Shown: in pieces, positions 1-10,810 of the stretch | How the letters are laid out: the number at the start of each line of letters is the position of its first letter | Position numbering within the stretch: the stretch's first letter is position 1 | Assembly: GCA_023375785.1 (NCBI GenBank) | Contig: SZWC01004972.1 | Coordinates: 31,808 to 73,418 of the forward strand | Origin: Penium margaritaceum | Taxonomy: Eukaryota; Streptophyta; Zygnematophyceae; Desmidiales; Peniaceae | Length of the DNA: 41,611 nucleotides | Reading direction: 5' to 3' | The notes under the pieces: generated by a model | Database searches by the model: none | Told to the model about the DNA's origin: nothing | What the model saw: only the letters and a program-made list of their open reading frames with translations | Position numbers and translations under genes: made by a program

Positions 1-97
<97 letters not shown>

Positions 98-100
98 ACA
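1..100. repeat. (CA)n dinucleotide microsatellite
   Basis: Almost pure CA repeat with three single-base interruptions (two T, one G). It runs off the left edge of the window, so its full length is unknown. It directly abuts the end of the copia RT remnant read on the minus strand. Confidence 0.97.
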
Positions 101-104
101 TTTT

Positions 105-1117
105 TCCTCACTAAGAATCTCAGCAAAAACGTCTTGAAGTGTTCTGGTTCTAGTGGAGTGGAGAATGCTTGATCCCTTAGAGTGCCTTTTGCAGGCGCCA
201 CACCCCGTTGGTTCCATCTGTGAACCCTGGGGGTTGGACCATACATTTTTCCTCGTCAAGTCTGTTGTGAAGAAAGATATTGTTCAAATCCATTTTTCCA
301 GCCCCTAGTCATGCTGGCCAATAAAGCTGAGCAAAGCTGTGGTAGTGGTGTACTGGCCAATCGAGGCAAATTTCTCATCAAATTCAATGCCCAGGACTTG
401 AGACAAGCCCTTGGCTACGAGTCGGGCCTTGTATCACTCAATAGTGTTATCCGGTTTCAGCTTACACCAGTACACCGACCTGGCTGCCACCGCCTTTTTC
501 CCTGGGGGGATATTCACCAACTAATAGACGCTATTCTTAATGAGAGCATCAAGCTCCACTTGCATAGCCTTCTCCCACAAGGTGGAGTCAGCAGTGCTGC
601 GTGCGTCCTGCACTGTCACTGGTTTAGATGGGAGAGGAGAGTGACCTGAAGTTGCAAAGAATGAGGTGACAACCAAGGACAGAGGCATCAAGATCCAGAC
701 GAGACTTTTGGTCAATGAGAGTGTACCCAAGAGCGGTACTAGGATAGACCACATACGTAGGAGTGGAAAAGGCAGTGGTAGAGAGTCCAAAATCCCGAAG
801 GCCGGGTTCACTAGAGACTGCGGTTTTGGGCACTCTCTCAGGATCCACTGCAGGGACAACAGTGCTGGGACCAGTGGGAGCAATGGAACAAGAGTGAAAG
901 GAAGATGTACGGGGTTGAAAAGCCAGAGCACAAAGCCGACAGCCATAGACATAGGGAGACACAGGTTAGGAAACAGTGGTGGAAGAGGAAACATTAGGCG
1001 GCATAGAGGGCACACAAGAGCTGTGCACACTGTCAGCCGGTACACGAGGAGACACAGGAGGAGGAAAGGGGCACAGAAGGAGATCCACGTGGGGAGATGA
1101 AGGGGGTGCACGTTGTC
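105..1117 (-). pseudogene. Copia RT remnant of host element G
   Basis: Read on the minus strand, this is the start of a Ty1/copia reverse transcriptase. A linker (about 1117-650) leads into a block with WEKAMQVELDAL (near 540-590), then YKARLVAKGLSQ (near 410-450), then VQPPGFTDGTNGVWRLQKAL (near 180-240). The frame contains stops, for example after KNSVY and within the QKAL region, so it is dead. The YVDD active site and RNase H are absent; the sequence ends at the CA microsatellite. Element B3 was probably inserted just upstream at 1118, because G's protease resumes beyond B3. It is related to, but not the same family as, element C. Assignment to G together with the 5431-5587 and 11885-13109 pieces is an inference from orientation, order and family similarity. 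Confidence 0.8.
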
Positions 1118-2072
1118 TGGAATACCCGTGGTGTGGTTCAGACTGCTGGTTGATCTTCTCTAGTGGTTCACGCCTTTCCTTTTGGGCAAATCGGAGATAA
1201 AATATGAGCTTTCTGTTCGCCTTCCATTATGTGAGCATAAATTTAGAGGCATTCAGTTTGTGAAGGGAGTAACAGCATTTTGCGTTAGTTTTTGTACATG
1301 AGAATTACTACAAAATCTATAGGGCTAGTCATGAACCCTCCAATGCACCAAACCGTGCGCAATTTGGCTAAGTGTAGCCCAAGTTACGCTTGCCGAAGCG
1401 CAGGTCTCACCCACCACAGAAATGCATAACGTGTCCATGGTGCGCACACGCTGTGGCACCTCCCTTCACGTACGAAGCACCCTTTTCAAGGCGCAGATCC
1501 CATTGCACGTGCTGGAGGGATCCTCTGCACTGTTTTGACGCACCTTCCCCACTTTTGAGTTGAGTTTGATGATGGGGTTTGAAAGGGTTTTGAAACCTGT
1601 CTGCGGGTGTGCAGTCAGAATTTTGACAGTCCCTGAGTAACAAAACGTAGTTATGAGTTTCAGACGCCAAGCCAGGATTTTGGCTAAGTCCCTCAATAAC
1701 AAACTGCACTTCTAACATCTGGCGAATCTTTCACCGGACACCTCGGCAGCCTTCCGGAGCAAGTTCCCCAGATGGACATTTGTTACTCGGTTCGGTCAAT
1801 TATTCACCGGAGTTGAGTCGAGGCCAACTCTTAGAGCCGTTTTGCATACCCCAACTTTAGAGGCTCATATCTCCCTTGTTACTTGTCCAATTTCGGTGAA
1901 ACAAATTCTACCGGATTCAACAGCTCGCAAAAGTTCACATGCAATACTCCATTTTGGAATCCTAGCAATCCTCGAGCCTCTAGATACAACTGCGATGAAT
2001 TTCCTCTCTCTGGCGACGCTTCGGTGCCTCATGGCGCCGCACTTGGGTATGCAGAAGAGAAAACTTTCAATA
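1118..2072 (-). repeat. 3' LTR of B3
   Basis: 955 bp. It aligns along its length with the B1 LTRs (25447-26405 and 36421-37402) and with the B3 partial 5' LTR (4751-5430). On the minus strand it begins TATTGAAAG, right after the purine run aggggaagaa (2073-2082), and ends ...attcca. The first dinucleotide is TA where B1's 3' LTR has TG. Confidence 0.85.
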
Positions 2073-2115
2073 TTCTTCCCCTTGCACCTGCCATACTTGC
2101 TGCTCTTGCTTGCTC

Positions 2116-3437
2116 TCACTCATCTTCAGCTGCACCCTCCAGCCCATAATAGCTCTTCATCTCAAGTTCGGCCACGCTCATTGCGTGCTGGTCCGCTGGT
2201 TGCGCTTTGGCCAAGCAATCCGCAAGCATGGTGTGCGTGCTGTAGTGGTGCAGCACCACCTGCCCCTTTAAAATCATTTCACTTGCATAGTGATAACACA
2301 CGTCGACGTGCTTTGTCCTCCTATGCTTCGTCAGGCTGTTGGTCAACCAGATAGAGCCGACTTTGTCCTCTTCCACCACCATTGGCTCCTGGTGTGGCAC
2401 GGCCAGCTCCCCAGCAACTTGCAAAGCCACACCGCCTCCTTGACTGCCTCAGTCAGAGCGATGTACTCTGCTTCCACTGTGGAGGTGGCGACGCAGTCTT
2501 ACTTCTTGCTGCACCACGAGACCACTACACCAGCGTAGAAGAATACGTAGTCAGATGTGGACTTCCGCTTGTCCACATCGCAAGCGTAGTCCGCATTTGT
2601 GTAGCAGACCATACGCAAGGGATTCGCCCACCCCTTGCCATTGAACTTCATGCACGTGTGCCGCGTTGCTTGTAGGTAGCAGAGGATGCGCTTGATCGCC
2701 TGCACATGGTTTGCCCGCTCCGCCACTCAATTAGACTGTGGCGAGCACGGCATATTGGGTTCCTACTTGATGCCCTGCTCCTTCATCCACCCACTGCAGC
2801 CTAGGTACTATCTGCGATTGTCACTGTGTAGCGGTCTGACCTTCTGGCAAGTCTACCTCTCCACCGCTACGATGAACTCCTTCAGCCAGTCCAGGACTCT
2901 GCCTTTTTGCTTCATGAAGTACACAAAGAGTTTCCTGATGCAGTGACTGATGAAGGTGACAAAGTATCTCAGGCCACCGTTCGACGACGTTTTGAATGGT
3001 TGGCATACATCGCTGTGTACCACCTCGAGCAGGTCCTTTGCGCGAGCCGTGTTCTTGTTGAACGACTTGCGCTGCACCTTACCCAAAATGCAAGGCTCGC
3101 ATGTTTTGTGCATTGCTACATCTGCTTTAGTTTCTGATGCACTGTCAATGATGAGGCTGCACACCATGTCGTACTTCGCCATCTCCTTCACGGTTGCGGG
3201 CGCCAAATGCCCCAACCGTCGGTACCAAAGCTCTAGATCAGTGGTTCCTCCCTTGGCCATGTTAACGACGTGCTCTTGCAAGTCTGCTGCGTCTGATGCC
3301 ATTGCGCCTTGCCATCTCCTTCATGGTTGCGAGCACCAAATGCCCTAACCGTCAGTGCCAGAGCTCTAGATGAAGGGTTCCTCCCTTGGCCATGTGAACG
3401 ACGTGCTCCTGCAAGTTTGCTGCATCCGATGCTGTTG
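2116..3437 (-). pseudogene. B3 integrase and RNase H remnant, RT deleted
   Basis: The minus strand encodes a pre-integrase block (LELWYRRLGHLAP near 3230, CEPCILGK near 3090), the start of the integrase core (VHSDVCQPF near 3020) and, after frame breaks, CSPQSN and VAERA near 2720. The next residues, HVQAIKRILCYLQATRH, already belong to RNase H; CYTNADYACDVDKRKSTS (near 2560-2610) and HTMLADCLAKAQP (near 2210) follow. RT with its YxDD motif, some 1.6 kb by comparison with B1, is therefore absent. The final frame ends at 2116. The pre-integrase start carries a tandem duplication (3178-3437). The copy cannot encode a working polyprotein. Confidence 0.85.
3178..3437 (-). repeat. Tandem duplication, two 127-bp units in B3 pre-integrase
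   Basis: Units 3178-3304 and 3311-3437 are near-identical direct repeats separated by 6 bp (period 133 bp), with about 15 to 20 differences by eye. B1 has a single copy at the matching position (33340-33460). A period of 133 is not a multiple of 3, so the duplication shifts the frame. Confidence 0.85.
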
Positions 3438-4624
3438 CACAAATCTGCGGGGATCACCTTGGTCTCCACAATGTAGAGAATTCCCTTCCGCTTCGCCTCC
3501 AGCATGACTTCATCACCGCCGTCGTAGCGCTCCACTGCGCCTTTCCTTTGAAAGAGTACCTCATAGCCCTTATCATTCGAGCGGCTAATACTCAAGATGT
3601 CAGCCAGGTCAGGGTCGTGATGTACATCACAAATTGAGCGCGACTCCTTCTTTCCGCCCACCACGACTTCCACCTCCATGTCACCTTGGCCGGCCGCCGG
3701 TTCGACTTTGTCGTTCGCGACCACCATTGACTTGGAGGACTTCTTATAGGTGACAAACCCCACCTTCTCAACCTGGGTGTGCTCCTCAGCCCTGGAATCC
3801 AGGCATCGCCTGTTGGCCTCCTTGAGGAGGAAGTGGTTCCTGTTTCTATTGAGAAGCGACCTGCCCTTGGTAAATTTGCCACCAGCCTTTGCGTCCTCTG
3901 GGCACTCACGGTAACAATGGCCCTCCTTGTTGCAATTGCGGCACGCACCTCTCTTGGTGCCCTTCTTGCCGTCGCCCTTTGTGCCACTTCCTTTGCCCCT
4001 GTTTCTGCTATCACGAGGGCTGATGAGGAAGAAGAGGACTCCCAGTAGCTCCGGTGGAATGCTTCATTGTGCATGTATGCTATGACCGTGCCATAGGTGA
4101 GCTTGTCCTCCGGCCATCCTCCGAGGACGATGATGAAGGGGTCCCAACTTTTTAAGTAGGGCCAAGAGGAGGGTCATGGCCTGTAGCTGTCTGTCAATCT
4201 TACACCCCATATCATTGCATTGTGAGGCGAGCAACTCAATCTACTGCATGGTGGAGATGACATCACTTCCCTCCTGAATTCACACCGTGAGGAGCATTTT
4301 CATCGCAAAGAATATGTTCGTGAGCAAATTTGATGAGTGGATTGTGCACAGTTTCTGCCAAGCTTTGGCTGCCAGCTTGTAGCCTTGGAAGTAGCCCACC
4401 GCGACTTGGCTGTCCCGGAGAGCAGGAGCATGGGCACCTCCATGTTCTTCTTTTTGAAGGCTTGCTTCTCTGCATCCGCAACACTCGCCTCTACAAGCAC
4501 CTCCATTCCCAGCATACCCTGAGGAGTCCCTATGCGCGAGGTGCAGCTCAAACTACCACATACAGAGCTTAAATCCTGGGCCGCCTGCATTATTTTGGAT
4601 GGGCTGCATCTCCTTGTGCACCAT
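3438..4624 (-). pseudogene. B3 gag and protease remnant
   Basis: Gag begins at a probable ATG at 4624-4622, at the position matching the gag ATG in B1 (26527) and B2 (21966). Gag-type sequence (KKNMEVPMLLLSG near 4440) runs with frameshifts to about 4100. A complete CCHC zinc knuckle, CRNCNKEGHCYREC, lies at 3902-3943 and is the only intact knuckle I find in the window. Protease follows: a CLDS-type active site with Arg in place of the expected Gly (CLDSRAEEHTQVEKV near 3770-3815), then KSMVVANDKVEPAAGQ and a stretch down to ILYIVETKVIPAD near 3460. Several frameshifts separate these blocks. Confidence 0.8.
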
Positions 4625-4729
4625 TTGCGCAGCTTCTACTGTGACAGTTTCTCAGATTTTCACGGCGACGTCCAAGATGACAATCCCGTGCGCTGAGGAA
4701 GACGTGAATGTTGGACACGATCAGACCTG

Positions 4730-4742
4730 TGGGCCCATAACC
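4730..4742 (-). promoter_or_regulatory. Half-tRNA-iMet primer-binding site of B3
   Basis: On the minus strand this reads GGTTATGGGCCCA, complementary to the anticodon stem-loop of eukaryotic initiator tRNA-Met (TGGGCCCATAACC). It sits 8 bp inside the 5' LTR end at 4751. The same motif lies just inside the 5' LTRs of B1 and B2. Confidence 0.8.
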
Positions 4743-4750
4743 ATTTCTCT

Positions 4751-5430
4751 TGAATAGCATGTGGTGCGCTTCTGACTGCTGGATGATCTTCTCTAGCGGT
4801 TCACGTCTTTTTTTTTGGGCAAAACTGAGACTGAGCTTGAGCTTTCTGGTTACCTCACGCTATGTGAGCTGGAGTTTAGAAGCAGTAATTTTGCGAAGGG
4901 AGTAATGGCATTTTGCATTAGATTTTGTACATGGAAATGATCTAAAAATTCATAGGAATCAACAAGAGCTCTCCAATGCACCAAGCCGTGCGCAATTTGG
5001 CCAAGTGTAGCCCTAGTTACGCTCTCCAAAATGCAGGTTTCATCCACCACGGAAACACCTAACGCCTCCATGGTGTACACACGCGGCAGCACCTCCCTTC
5101 ATGTGCGAAGCGCCCTTTCCAAGGCGCATATCCCATTGCACATGCTGGAGGGGTCCTCTGCACTGTTTTGACGCACCTTTGGGTCGAGTTTCATGACGGT
5201 GTGCAACAGGGTTTGAAACCTCTCCGTGGGCCTGCAGTCAGAATTTTGACAAATTCTCTGAGCAATAAGACGTTCTTTGAGTTTCGAACGCTCAGCCTGG
5301 TCTTTGGCTAAGTCCCTCAGGAGTAAACTGTACTTCTGACATCGGACAAATCATTAACCGGACGCCTCGACAGATTTTAGGAGCAAATTCCCAAGATGGA
5401 CATCTGTTACTTGGTCTAGTTGATTAGGGA
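4751..5430 (-). repeat. 5' LTR of B3, truncated
   Basis: About 680 bp matching 1118-1800 of the 3' LTR. The minus-strand end is ...gctattca, ending in CA. The outer 260 bp or so present in the other family copies are missing; similarity fades at about 5430. Confidence 0.82.
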
Positions 5431-5587
5431 GCAGGTCCCCACTAGGACCAACAAAGCGAACAACACCAACACCGAGGGCAGGCAGCAATTGGCCAGACCC
5501 AGTACGCACAAAGCAGAACGAGCCAAAAGGTCAAAGGGAGACAATTGATGAATGAGAGGAGGTCATGTGGTGGGTGGCCCCGGAGTC
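5431..5587 (-). pseudogene. Host element G, downstream half of protease
   Basis: Minus-strand translation gives the continuation of a copia protease: after the catalytic motif come HHMTSS, then, past one TGA stop, RTGSGQLLPALGVG and RFVGPSGDLLP. The catalytic motif itself is completed by the other side of element C: joining 11885 onward to 5587 reads FWIMDSGATHHMT in one frame once C and one copy of its duplication are left out. The segment ends at the truncated LTR of B3, so the protease end and the integrase are missing. Confidence 0.85.
5583..5587. repeat. Target site duplication of C (left), gagtc
   Basis: Perfect 5-bp match to 11885-11889 on the other side of element C. Confidence 0.93.
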
Positions 5588-6173
5588 TGAGATTAGCGAG
5601 ACGAATCAAATGCAACTTCTACGACAAGTTTTCGTTGAGTATAGCCTGTGCTAGGGCCAGGATAATGACGGTAGCCATGGAAAAACGCAAAGTGAAACAC
5701 AATTCAATGACCGAGACAGGTAAGAGCTCAGTCGGCTGAGTCTCCCTAGTCAAGAACCACCCGGGTGGCCGGCGAGCAAGGCTCGCTGGAACACAAACAA
5801 GGATCGAGGGCGAATTGACCTCGTGCTCCTCAAAGGGCCGGCTAGCCCGCGCCCTGCCCAGCACACACAAGCACAAAGCAGGTCATCATCTCTGTCGCGG
5901 ACTAGTCTAAGTGCCAGTCACACTTGCAAGTTTGACCTGCAAAGATGACTAAGGACAAACATAGGTCTGATGAGTGCCAGGAATAGGAATTCTCCCGCAA
6001 ATGTGCTGGCTGCTGAGGGATGGAGAGGGGCTATGTCAGCAGGATGGAAATGACCACTCGTGCGGGACGGAAGGGTCACGAGCTGTCACGGTATGTCGCT
6101 TCCAGTCCTTGCTTTGGCATACCCTGCGCACACATGGCCACCCACAAGAAGTATGTACAATGAGAGATGAACA
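5588..6173 (-). repeat. 3' LTR of C
   Basis: 586 bp, aligning end to end with 11295-11884. On the minus strand it begins TGTTCATCTC and ends in ...CTAATCTCA. The purine run at 6174-6187 precedes it. Confidence 0.92.
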
Positions 6174-6187
6174 AGTTCCCTTGGACG
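6174..6187 (-). promoter_or_regulatory. Polypurine tract of C
   Basis: Minus strand reads tccaagggaact directly before the LTR TGTTCA, the usual place for plus-strand DNA priming. The tract is interrupted by pyrimidines. Confidence 0.55.
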
Positions 6188-6215
6188 AGAGTACGGCGGG
6201 CAGGCAGTGAAGATG

Positions 6216-7580
6216 TTATGGTTGGAGTAGGAGAGAAGAGAAAGGGAGAGCCTTTGAAAGAAATTCCGCCAGCTGAGCCTGACCACTGATGGCACGCATT
6301 TCAGCTTTCCCAGCCTCCATTGCCTCGCGAACAAAGTGATGGTCGATGTTTGTATGCTTTGTGAGTGGATGCAACACACCATCATTCGCTAAGATGCGGC
6401 GGGCTGCTGAGCTGTTGCTATGCACAGGAACAACGGATGTGTGCACTCCTAGTTCCTCAAGCAGGTGTGCAAGCAAGATCCCCTCACATGTTGGTTCACT
6501 CAATGCCATGTACTCTGCCTCAGCCACGCTTTGTGCCACACATGACTGTTTAGCACTGCGCCACGACACAACAGTCCCCCAGACACAGAACACATATCCA
6601 CCCTGGTTGTGAGCTGCACGATCACGGGCATGATCACTGTCATAGTACCCATCCAGAGTTGGGTGAATGATAGGGACAAACACTAGACTAAGGGCAGCAG
6701 TGTCCAGCACAGTAGCTTCAGCAGTGATTTTTCAAACGTACCGCATGGTTGGTGGCTGAACTGTTCAAGAACATTGACGGCACAAGCAATGTCCAAACGT
6801 GTAGTTGAGGCAAGATATGAGAGAATGACTGTGATTTGTCTGTACAGTGTGGGGTTTGTATGTCGGCCGTATTCTATGGGGCGTGCATCTAGTAGGTGTG
6901 CATAGACATCAGGGCTCATTGGCGTGTGCTGTCGTGGGACATCACGTACCAAGTGCTAGAAGCGTTCAGTGAGGTGAGTAAGGAAACGGCCTTGTTGGAG
7001 GGTCAAGGCCCGTGCTGTGTGGTCACGCTTGATGGTCATGCCCAGAAAGTTTTTTGCCCCTCCTTGCTTTTCATTTTTCAATGTGCTGTAAGCAGTATCT
7101 TAGATTTTTCAATGAGCGTGTGGGAGGTAGACAAGATCAACAGGTCATCACCATATACCAGCAATTCAATAGGTACACCACTTCCCTGCGCAGAAAAAGT
7201 GCAGGGTCGCAAATACTTTTTGTGAACTTGCCACACTCCAGAGTGCAATAGATCTCTTTGTTCCCATACCTAGGCACCTTTCATAGGCTATACAGTGCTT
7301 TCAACATCAACCCACCCTCTCTGTCCCATCCAAAAGAATCTCTGGCTGTCTTACATACAATTATTCTTCCAGTGGTCCATCAAAAAAGGAGTTTTGACAT
7401 CAATCTGGCAAGTTTCCCAGTCCTTGCATGCGGCTCCTGCCAGCAAGGTGCTGCTGGTTCCATACTTTCCCCACAGGTGCCTGTGAAGTCCTGCCCAGGG
7501 ATTTTGTGAGAATCTCTAGCCACAAGTCGAGCCTTATACTTCAAAGTCAGTCCCTTGAAATTTCTTTTCAGTTTGAACAC
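6216..7580 (-). pseudogene. C reverse transcriptase and RNase H
   Basis: On the minus strand, RT starts with FKLKRNFKGL and YKARLVAR (near 7500-7580). The catalytic motif is YGDD at 7144-7155 (VYGDDLLI) where copia elements usually have YVDD. RPIEYGRHTNPTLYRQ and TTRLDIACAVNVLEQF (6760-6880) form the region before RNase H. RNase H shows DGYYDSDHARDRAAHN (near 6620-6650) and SVAEAEYMALSE (near 6500-6535), then KHTNIDHHFVREAM (near 6310-6350); the frame ends at 6216. The Asp expected in the DNxxA block is replaced (HSNSSAARR). Frames change several times, so it is not translatable. Confidence 0.87.
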
Positions 7581-7590
7581 CTACTTGATG

Positions 7591-8642
7591 TCAATGGCCT
7601 TGCGGCCAGGTGGCAAGGGCACCAGCTTGAACACCTCGTTCTAGAAGTGCATTCAGTTCAACTTCCATTGCCCTTTCCCATCCAGCAGCATCTGAACGCC
7701 CCCTTGCCTCAGTCAGGGTCAGTGGTTCAGTTGTTTTGTGGTCCATGGATGCAGTGCCAACAGTGTGATAGAATTGATTACAGTCAACTCGTGGGAGATC
7801 ATGTAGAGATCTTCGTATCGGTTTGGGTGACGGTGTTTTTCTGGTTTCTGACTCAGATGGAGGGGTCAGAGGCCTGAGACCTGGAGCTACCTGGGTTGCA
7901 CTTGACTCTGTGCTAGCCAGATCTGTGGATGAGAGCAGGTCCTTTGGCACGGGAGTGGCTATCTCACTATGTGGCATTGTTTGAGCTGTCCCACCAACAA
8001 CTTGTGGTGGGGGTGCCATGAAGATAGGTATACTCACATGTTTTTGGTAGTGGTCTCGTGTGGATAGAGAAGGGGTATGACGCATTGTGTGCAACATCTT
8101 GTAGGGCATGTGTTGCACGAATGACGCATCATGAATTTTGACAGATCAATGATTTGTGGGGTCTCAAAACCGCCATGCCTTTGAGTCATTGGATACCCCG
8201 ACAATGACGCACCAACAACCACGTGGGCTCAGTTTGTTCTCTCTTTATGGTGGTCCAAACCAGACACACGCCATTGTGCCCCACACCATGGCTGGCCTCA
8301 AATCAGCCTTCTCTTTGAACCAACGCTCCCACAGTGTGATTGATTTGGACAGTGGCCCTTGTACGACGCGGTTGTACACCCAGGTGATGTATATTCACTG
8401 CCTCCACCCAAACGCTAAATGACAGATTGGACTCTGTCAGTAGTGTACAAAGTGCATCACCAAGGGTTCTGATCCATCACTCTGCTACTCCATTTTGTTA
8501 TGGAGTGTAGGGAGCCGTGGTCTGATTTTCAACTCCTCTAGCTTTCAGTTCTTCTGTCAATGTACCAAGGAACTACCCTCCCTTGTCAGTTTGCAACTTC
8601 AGGAGTGAGCAACCCGTCTGTCGTTCAGCACGCAAAATCCAT
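7591..8642 (-). pseudogene. C integrase core end and linker to RT
   Basis: Going down the minus strand from about 8640: AERQTGCSLLKLQTDKGG (near 8580-8630, the second catalytic Asp present), then an in-frame stop, GVENQTTAPYTP, another stop, QNGVAE (near 8490) and another stop. The integrase C-terminal region and a Pro/Ser/Thr-rich linker follow (APPPQVVGGTAQTMPHSE, near 7980-8030), ending with the conserved lead-in to RT, AGWERAMEVELNALLERG near 7640-7700. The linker is open for 175 codons (8118-7591). Confidence 0.82.
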
Positions 8643-9443
8643 TCAACGATTGCACGCTGGGCTTCGGCCTTGGTTTTGAGCAGAAAGACCCAGAAAAAAC
8701 GGGAGGGTCAAGATGTATAATGATGAATACTGAATTGATGGCACTAGCATTGGTCCTGTAAGGTCCGCATGTACCAGTGCTCGGGGCCTCGTGGTCTCAC
8801 TGTCTGATCTGGGAAAATTTTGTATGTGCAGTTTCCATTCATGGGAGTCAAGACATGTGTTGGCCTTGAGGCCGTGCAAGCAGTCATGATGGTGAAGAAC
8901 ATGTGTTGGGGTGTTTTTCTGTAGGTCAGCAACTGTTTTTGTGTTGAGATGTGCAAGGTGGCGATGCATGAGGTCTGTATGTGTTGCATCAGTGCCTGTG
9001 ACGACATGCGCTTGGGGTCGGTTCACTCGTGAGTGGACATAGGGGAGCAGAGTGAGCTTGTAAAACATGTCAGTATGCAAAGACCCATCAACCAGCATGT
9101 CACCAGACACAAGATAGAGCATGCAGCCCAGCCTCTGTGTCAGTGCTGTCATATTAACCTGTTGTTCTAGTTGCCCCCCGGAAAGCAATTTGACTTTCAG
9201 CTGTGGTACGTACAAGTCACTTGTGAGCCACAGTACTCCATCTAGTGCCTGGAGAGCCACTGTCCCCATACTCTCAACAGGCAACGCTTCCCCAGACCCA
9301 GTCTTCACACCCCCCACATTAGGCGTGGCATGCAATGTGACGAACAGCTGAAGATGTGGGGACATATGATGTGATGCGGCAGTGTCAAACAACCATTCAT
9401 GCATGGGAAGTGCATGCAACGTGGTGATGTCTGTGTGTCCCAA
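8643..9443 (-). pseudogene. C protease, pre-integrase domain and integrase start
   Basis: One open frame of 266 codons on the minus strand. The protease active site is EWLFDTAASHHMS (near 9375-9415), with DTAAS in place of DTGAS/DSGAS. The flap region TGSGEALPVESMG and YVPQLKVKLLSGGQL follow (near 9170-9320). The pre-integrase zinc-binding domain is weakened: LMHRHLAHL gives its histidines (near 8960-8985) and CLHGLKANTC its cysteines (near 8860-8890) with unusual spacing. The integrase core begins with RALVHADLTGPM (near 8750-8785), carrying the first catalytic Asp. The frame then degenerates. Confidence 0.85.
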
Positions 9444-10810
9444 CTTCTGACCTCATGGCTGTGGGGATGAAGTCGGCTATAATGGGTGTAGTTCCATGGG
9501 CGTACTCCACCCTAGTCCTGGCGGCAGTGCTAACAGCTGTTGTGGTTCGGTCGTCTCAATGTACACCCTCTGCGCCCACGTTGCAATAGTGGCGGGTGCA
9601 CTGATGTACTGGGGCATGAAGAAAACTCCTGATACACAGGTGGAGATGGAGCTGGCAATGGTGGGTATATGGTCGGCTGCAGCTACGGCAGACCAAATGA
9701 AGCTGCCCCAAAGGGTGCAGGCGCACAAGGTCCTTCCACAGGCTGTGTCGTCCATGTTGGGGGGTGAAGCTGATGCCCCGGATGAAGGGGCGGCGTTGAT
9801 GGCTGTGCCACTACTGGGTGTGTCTGCTGCGTGGATGGAGTCATGATGCTCTGGAGGACCAGAAAGGCACGCCAGTAGTGGCCGGGCTGTTTGTAGTAGT
9901 TGCAAGTGCAGTTCCCCGCTCCTTGACTGTGCCCGCGTCCGCCGCCCCCTTGTCCTCATCGGCCTTCTCCGCCACCACAACCTCCCCTGCCTCCTCTATC
10001 CTGGTAATGGTACAAAGGATGGGAAGTGCCTCCTCCCTGATGCACGAATGCACTTGCTGCTACGCCCTAGTTGTTGTGTGCCTCACCTTTCAGAATTTTT
10101 TCATAACTCCGTTGCTTGTTGGACACCTTTACCACGTTGATGTTCTCGATGTCGGTGAATTCTAGCTTCCATAGTAGGCCGCATCCAAAGTCCCTGTATT
10201 GTTCTCCAAGGTAAAGGAGAAGTGGATCGAGCAACTCAAGAATGGTATAGGAGGCGCCAACGCCGTGAATACGACGGCAAAGGTCCATGGAGGCATCCCA
10301 GTATTCGGCAAGCGGTGCATCAGGCTTAGGACGGAGGTTGCGGAGCTACTTGCGCAGAGAGATAACAAGGGTAACTCCCCGATCTTCTCTTCATATGGCA
10401 AGGTTTTGCCACACGTCATGGGGTCTAGGGTTTGTGCTACGAGGGTTCTTGGGAGCCTCTCCTTTGCACCCAAAGCGGAAGTGACATATGGAGTACTGTT
10501 GGTCCTCAGGGAGTGTACGGACCAGAGCATTGAGTGCTCTCAAGAGAACCCTTCTGTTGGTGTTGTCCGGCGGCAGCGTGAGGTAATAGTCCTCAAGGCC
10601 ATGATCCGCCACCCAGCAGAGGAAAACATCCTTACGCAACAAGAAGTCACGCGCCCCGAGTAGTGGTGGCAGCAAGTCCTTGTGGAACAACGCCTTGCTC
10701 CGGTTTTCCAACGTCATCGCCGTAGAGGTAGCGCCAGTGGCAGCGTCGGCACCAGTGATCGTGCCGGCATTTGCATCGGCCCTTTCTTGCATGGATGCCG
10801 CAGTGGTCAT
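9444..10810 (-). pseudogene. C gag with broken zinc knuckle
   Basis: The minus-strand ATG at 10810 opens a gag frame: an Ala/Thr/Gly-rich start, then LENRSKALFHKDLLPPLLGARD and ADHGLEDYYLTLPPDNTNRRVLLRAL (near 10520-10710), ending near 10391. Frameshifts follow. At 9863-9904 the expected CCHC zinc knuckle reads CNYYKQPGHYWRAF, preceded by a Gly/Arg-rich stretch; the second Cys is Tyr and the last Cys is Phe. From 9477 to 9840 the minus strand is Pro/Ala/Ser-rich, typical of a gag tail. The leader 10811-11282 lies between gag and the primer site and shows no other coding. Confidence 0.78.

Larger units (their letters stand above)
1118..5430 (-). mobile_element. Copia element B3, 5'-truncated and internally deleted
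   Basis: Minus-strand LTR retrotransposon with a full 3' LTR (1118-2072), polypurine tract, gag-pol remnants, half-tRNA primer site (4730-4742) and a 5' LTR lacking roughly its first 260 bp. LTRs and coding match B1 at 25447-37402. The upper boundary near 5430 is where LTR similarity stops and G protease coding begins. Because that boundary is a truncation, no target duplication can be checked; the 5 bp beside the 3' LTR are ttgtc (1113-1117). RT is missing. The loss of both the B3 LTR start and G's integrase suggests one deletion spanning the junction. Confidence 0.85.

Noticed and set aside
311..1200. Plus-strand open frames at the left end (up to 144 codons)
   Set aside because: They are the reverse strand of a recognisable copia RT remnant; their translations are Arg/Gly-rich and have no domain.
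2382..4048. Plus-strand open frames across B3
   Set aside because: They overlap the minus-strand integrase, protease and gag text of B3 and show no conserved blocks of their own.
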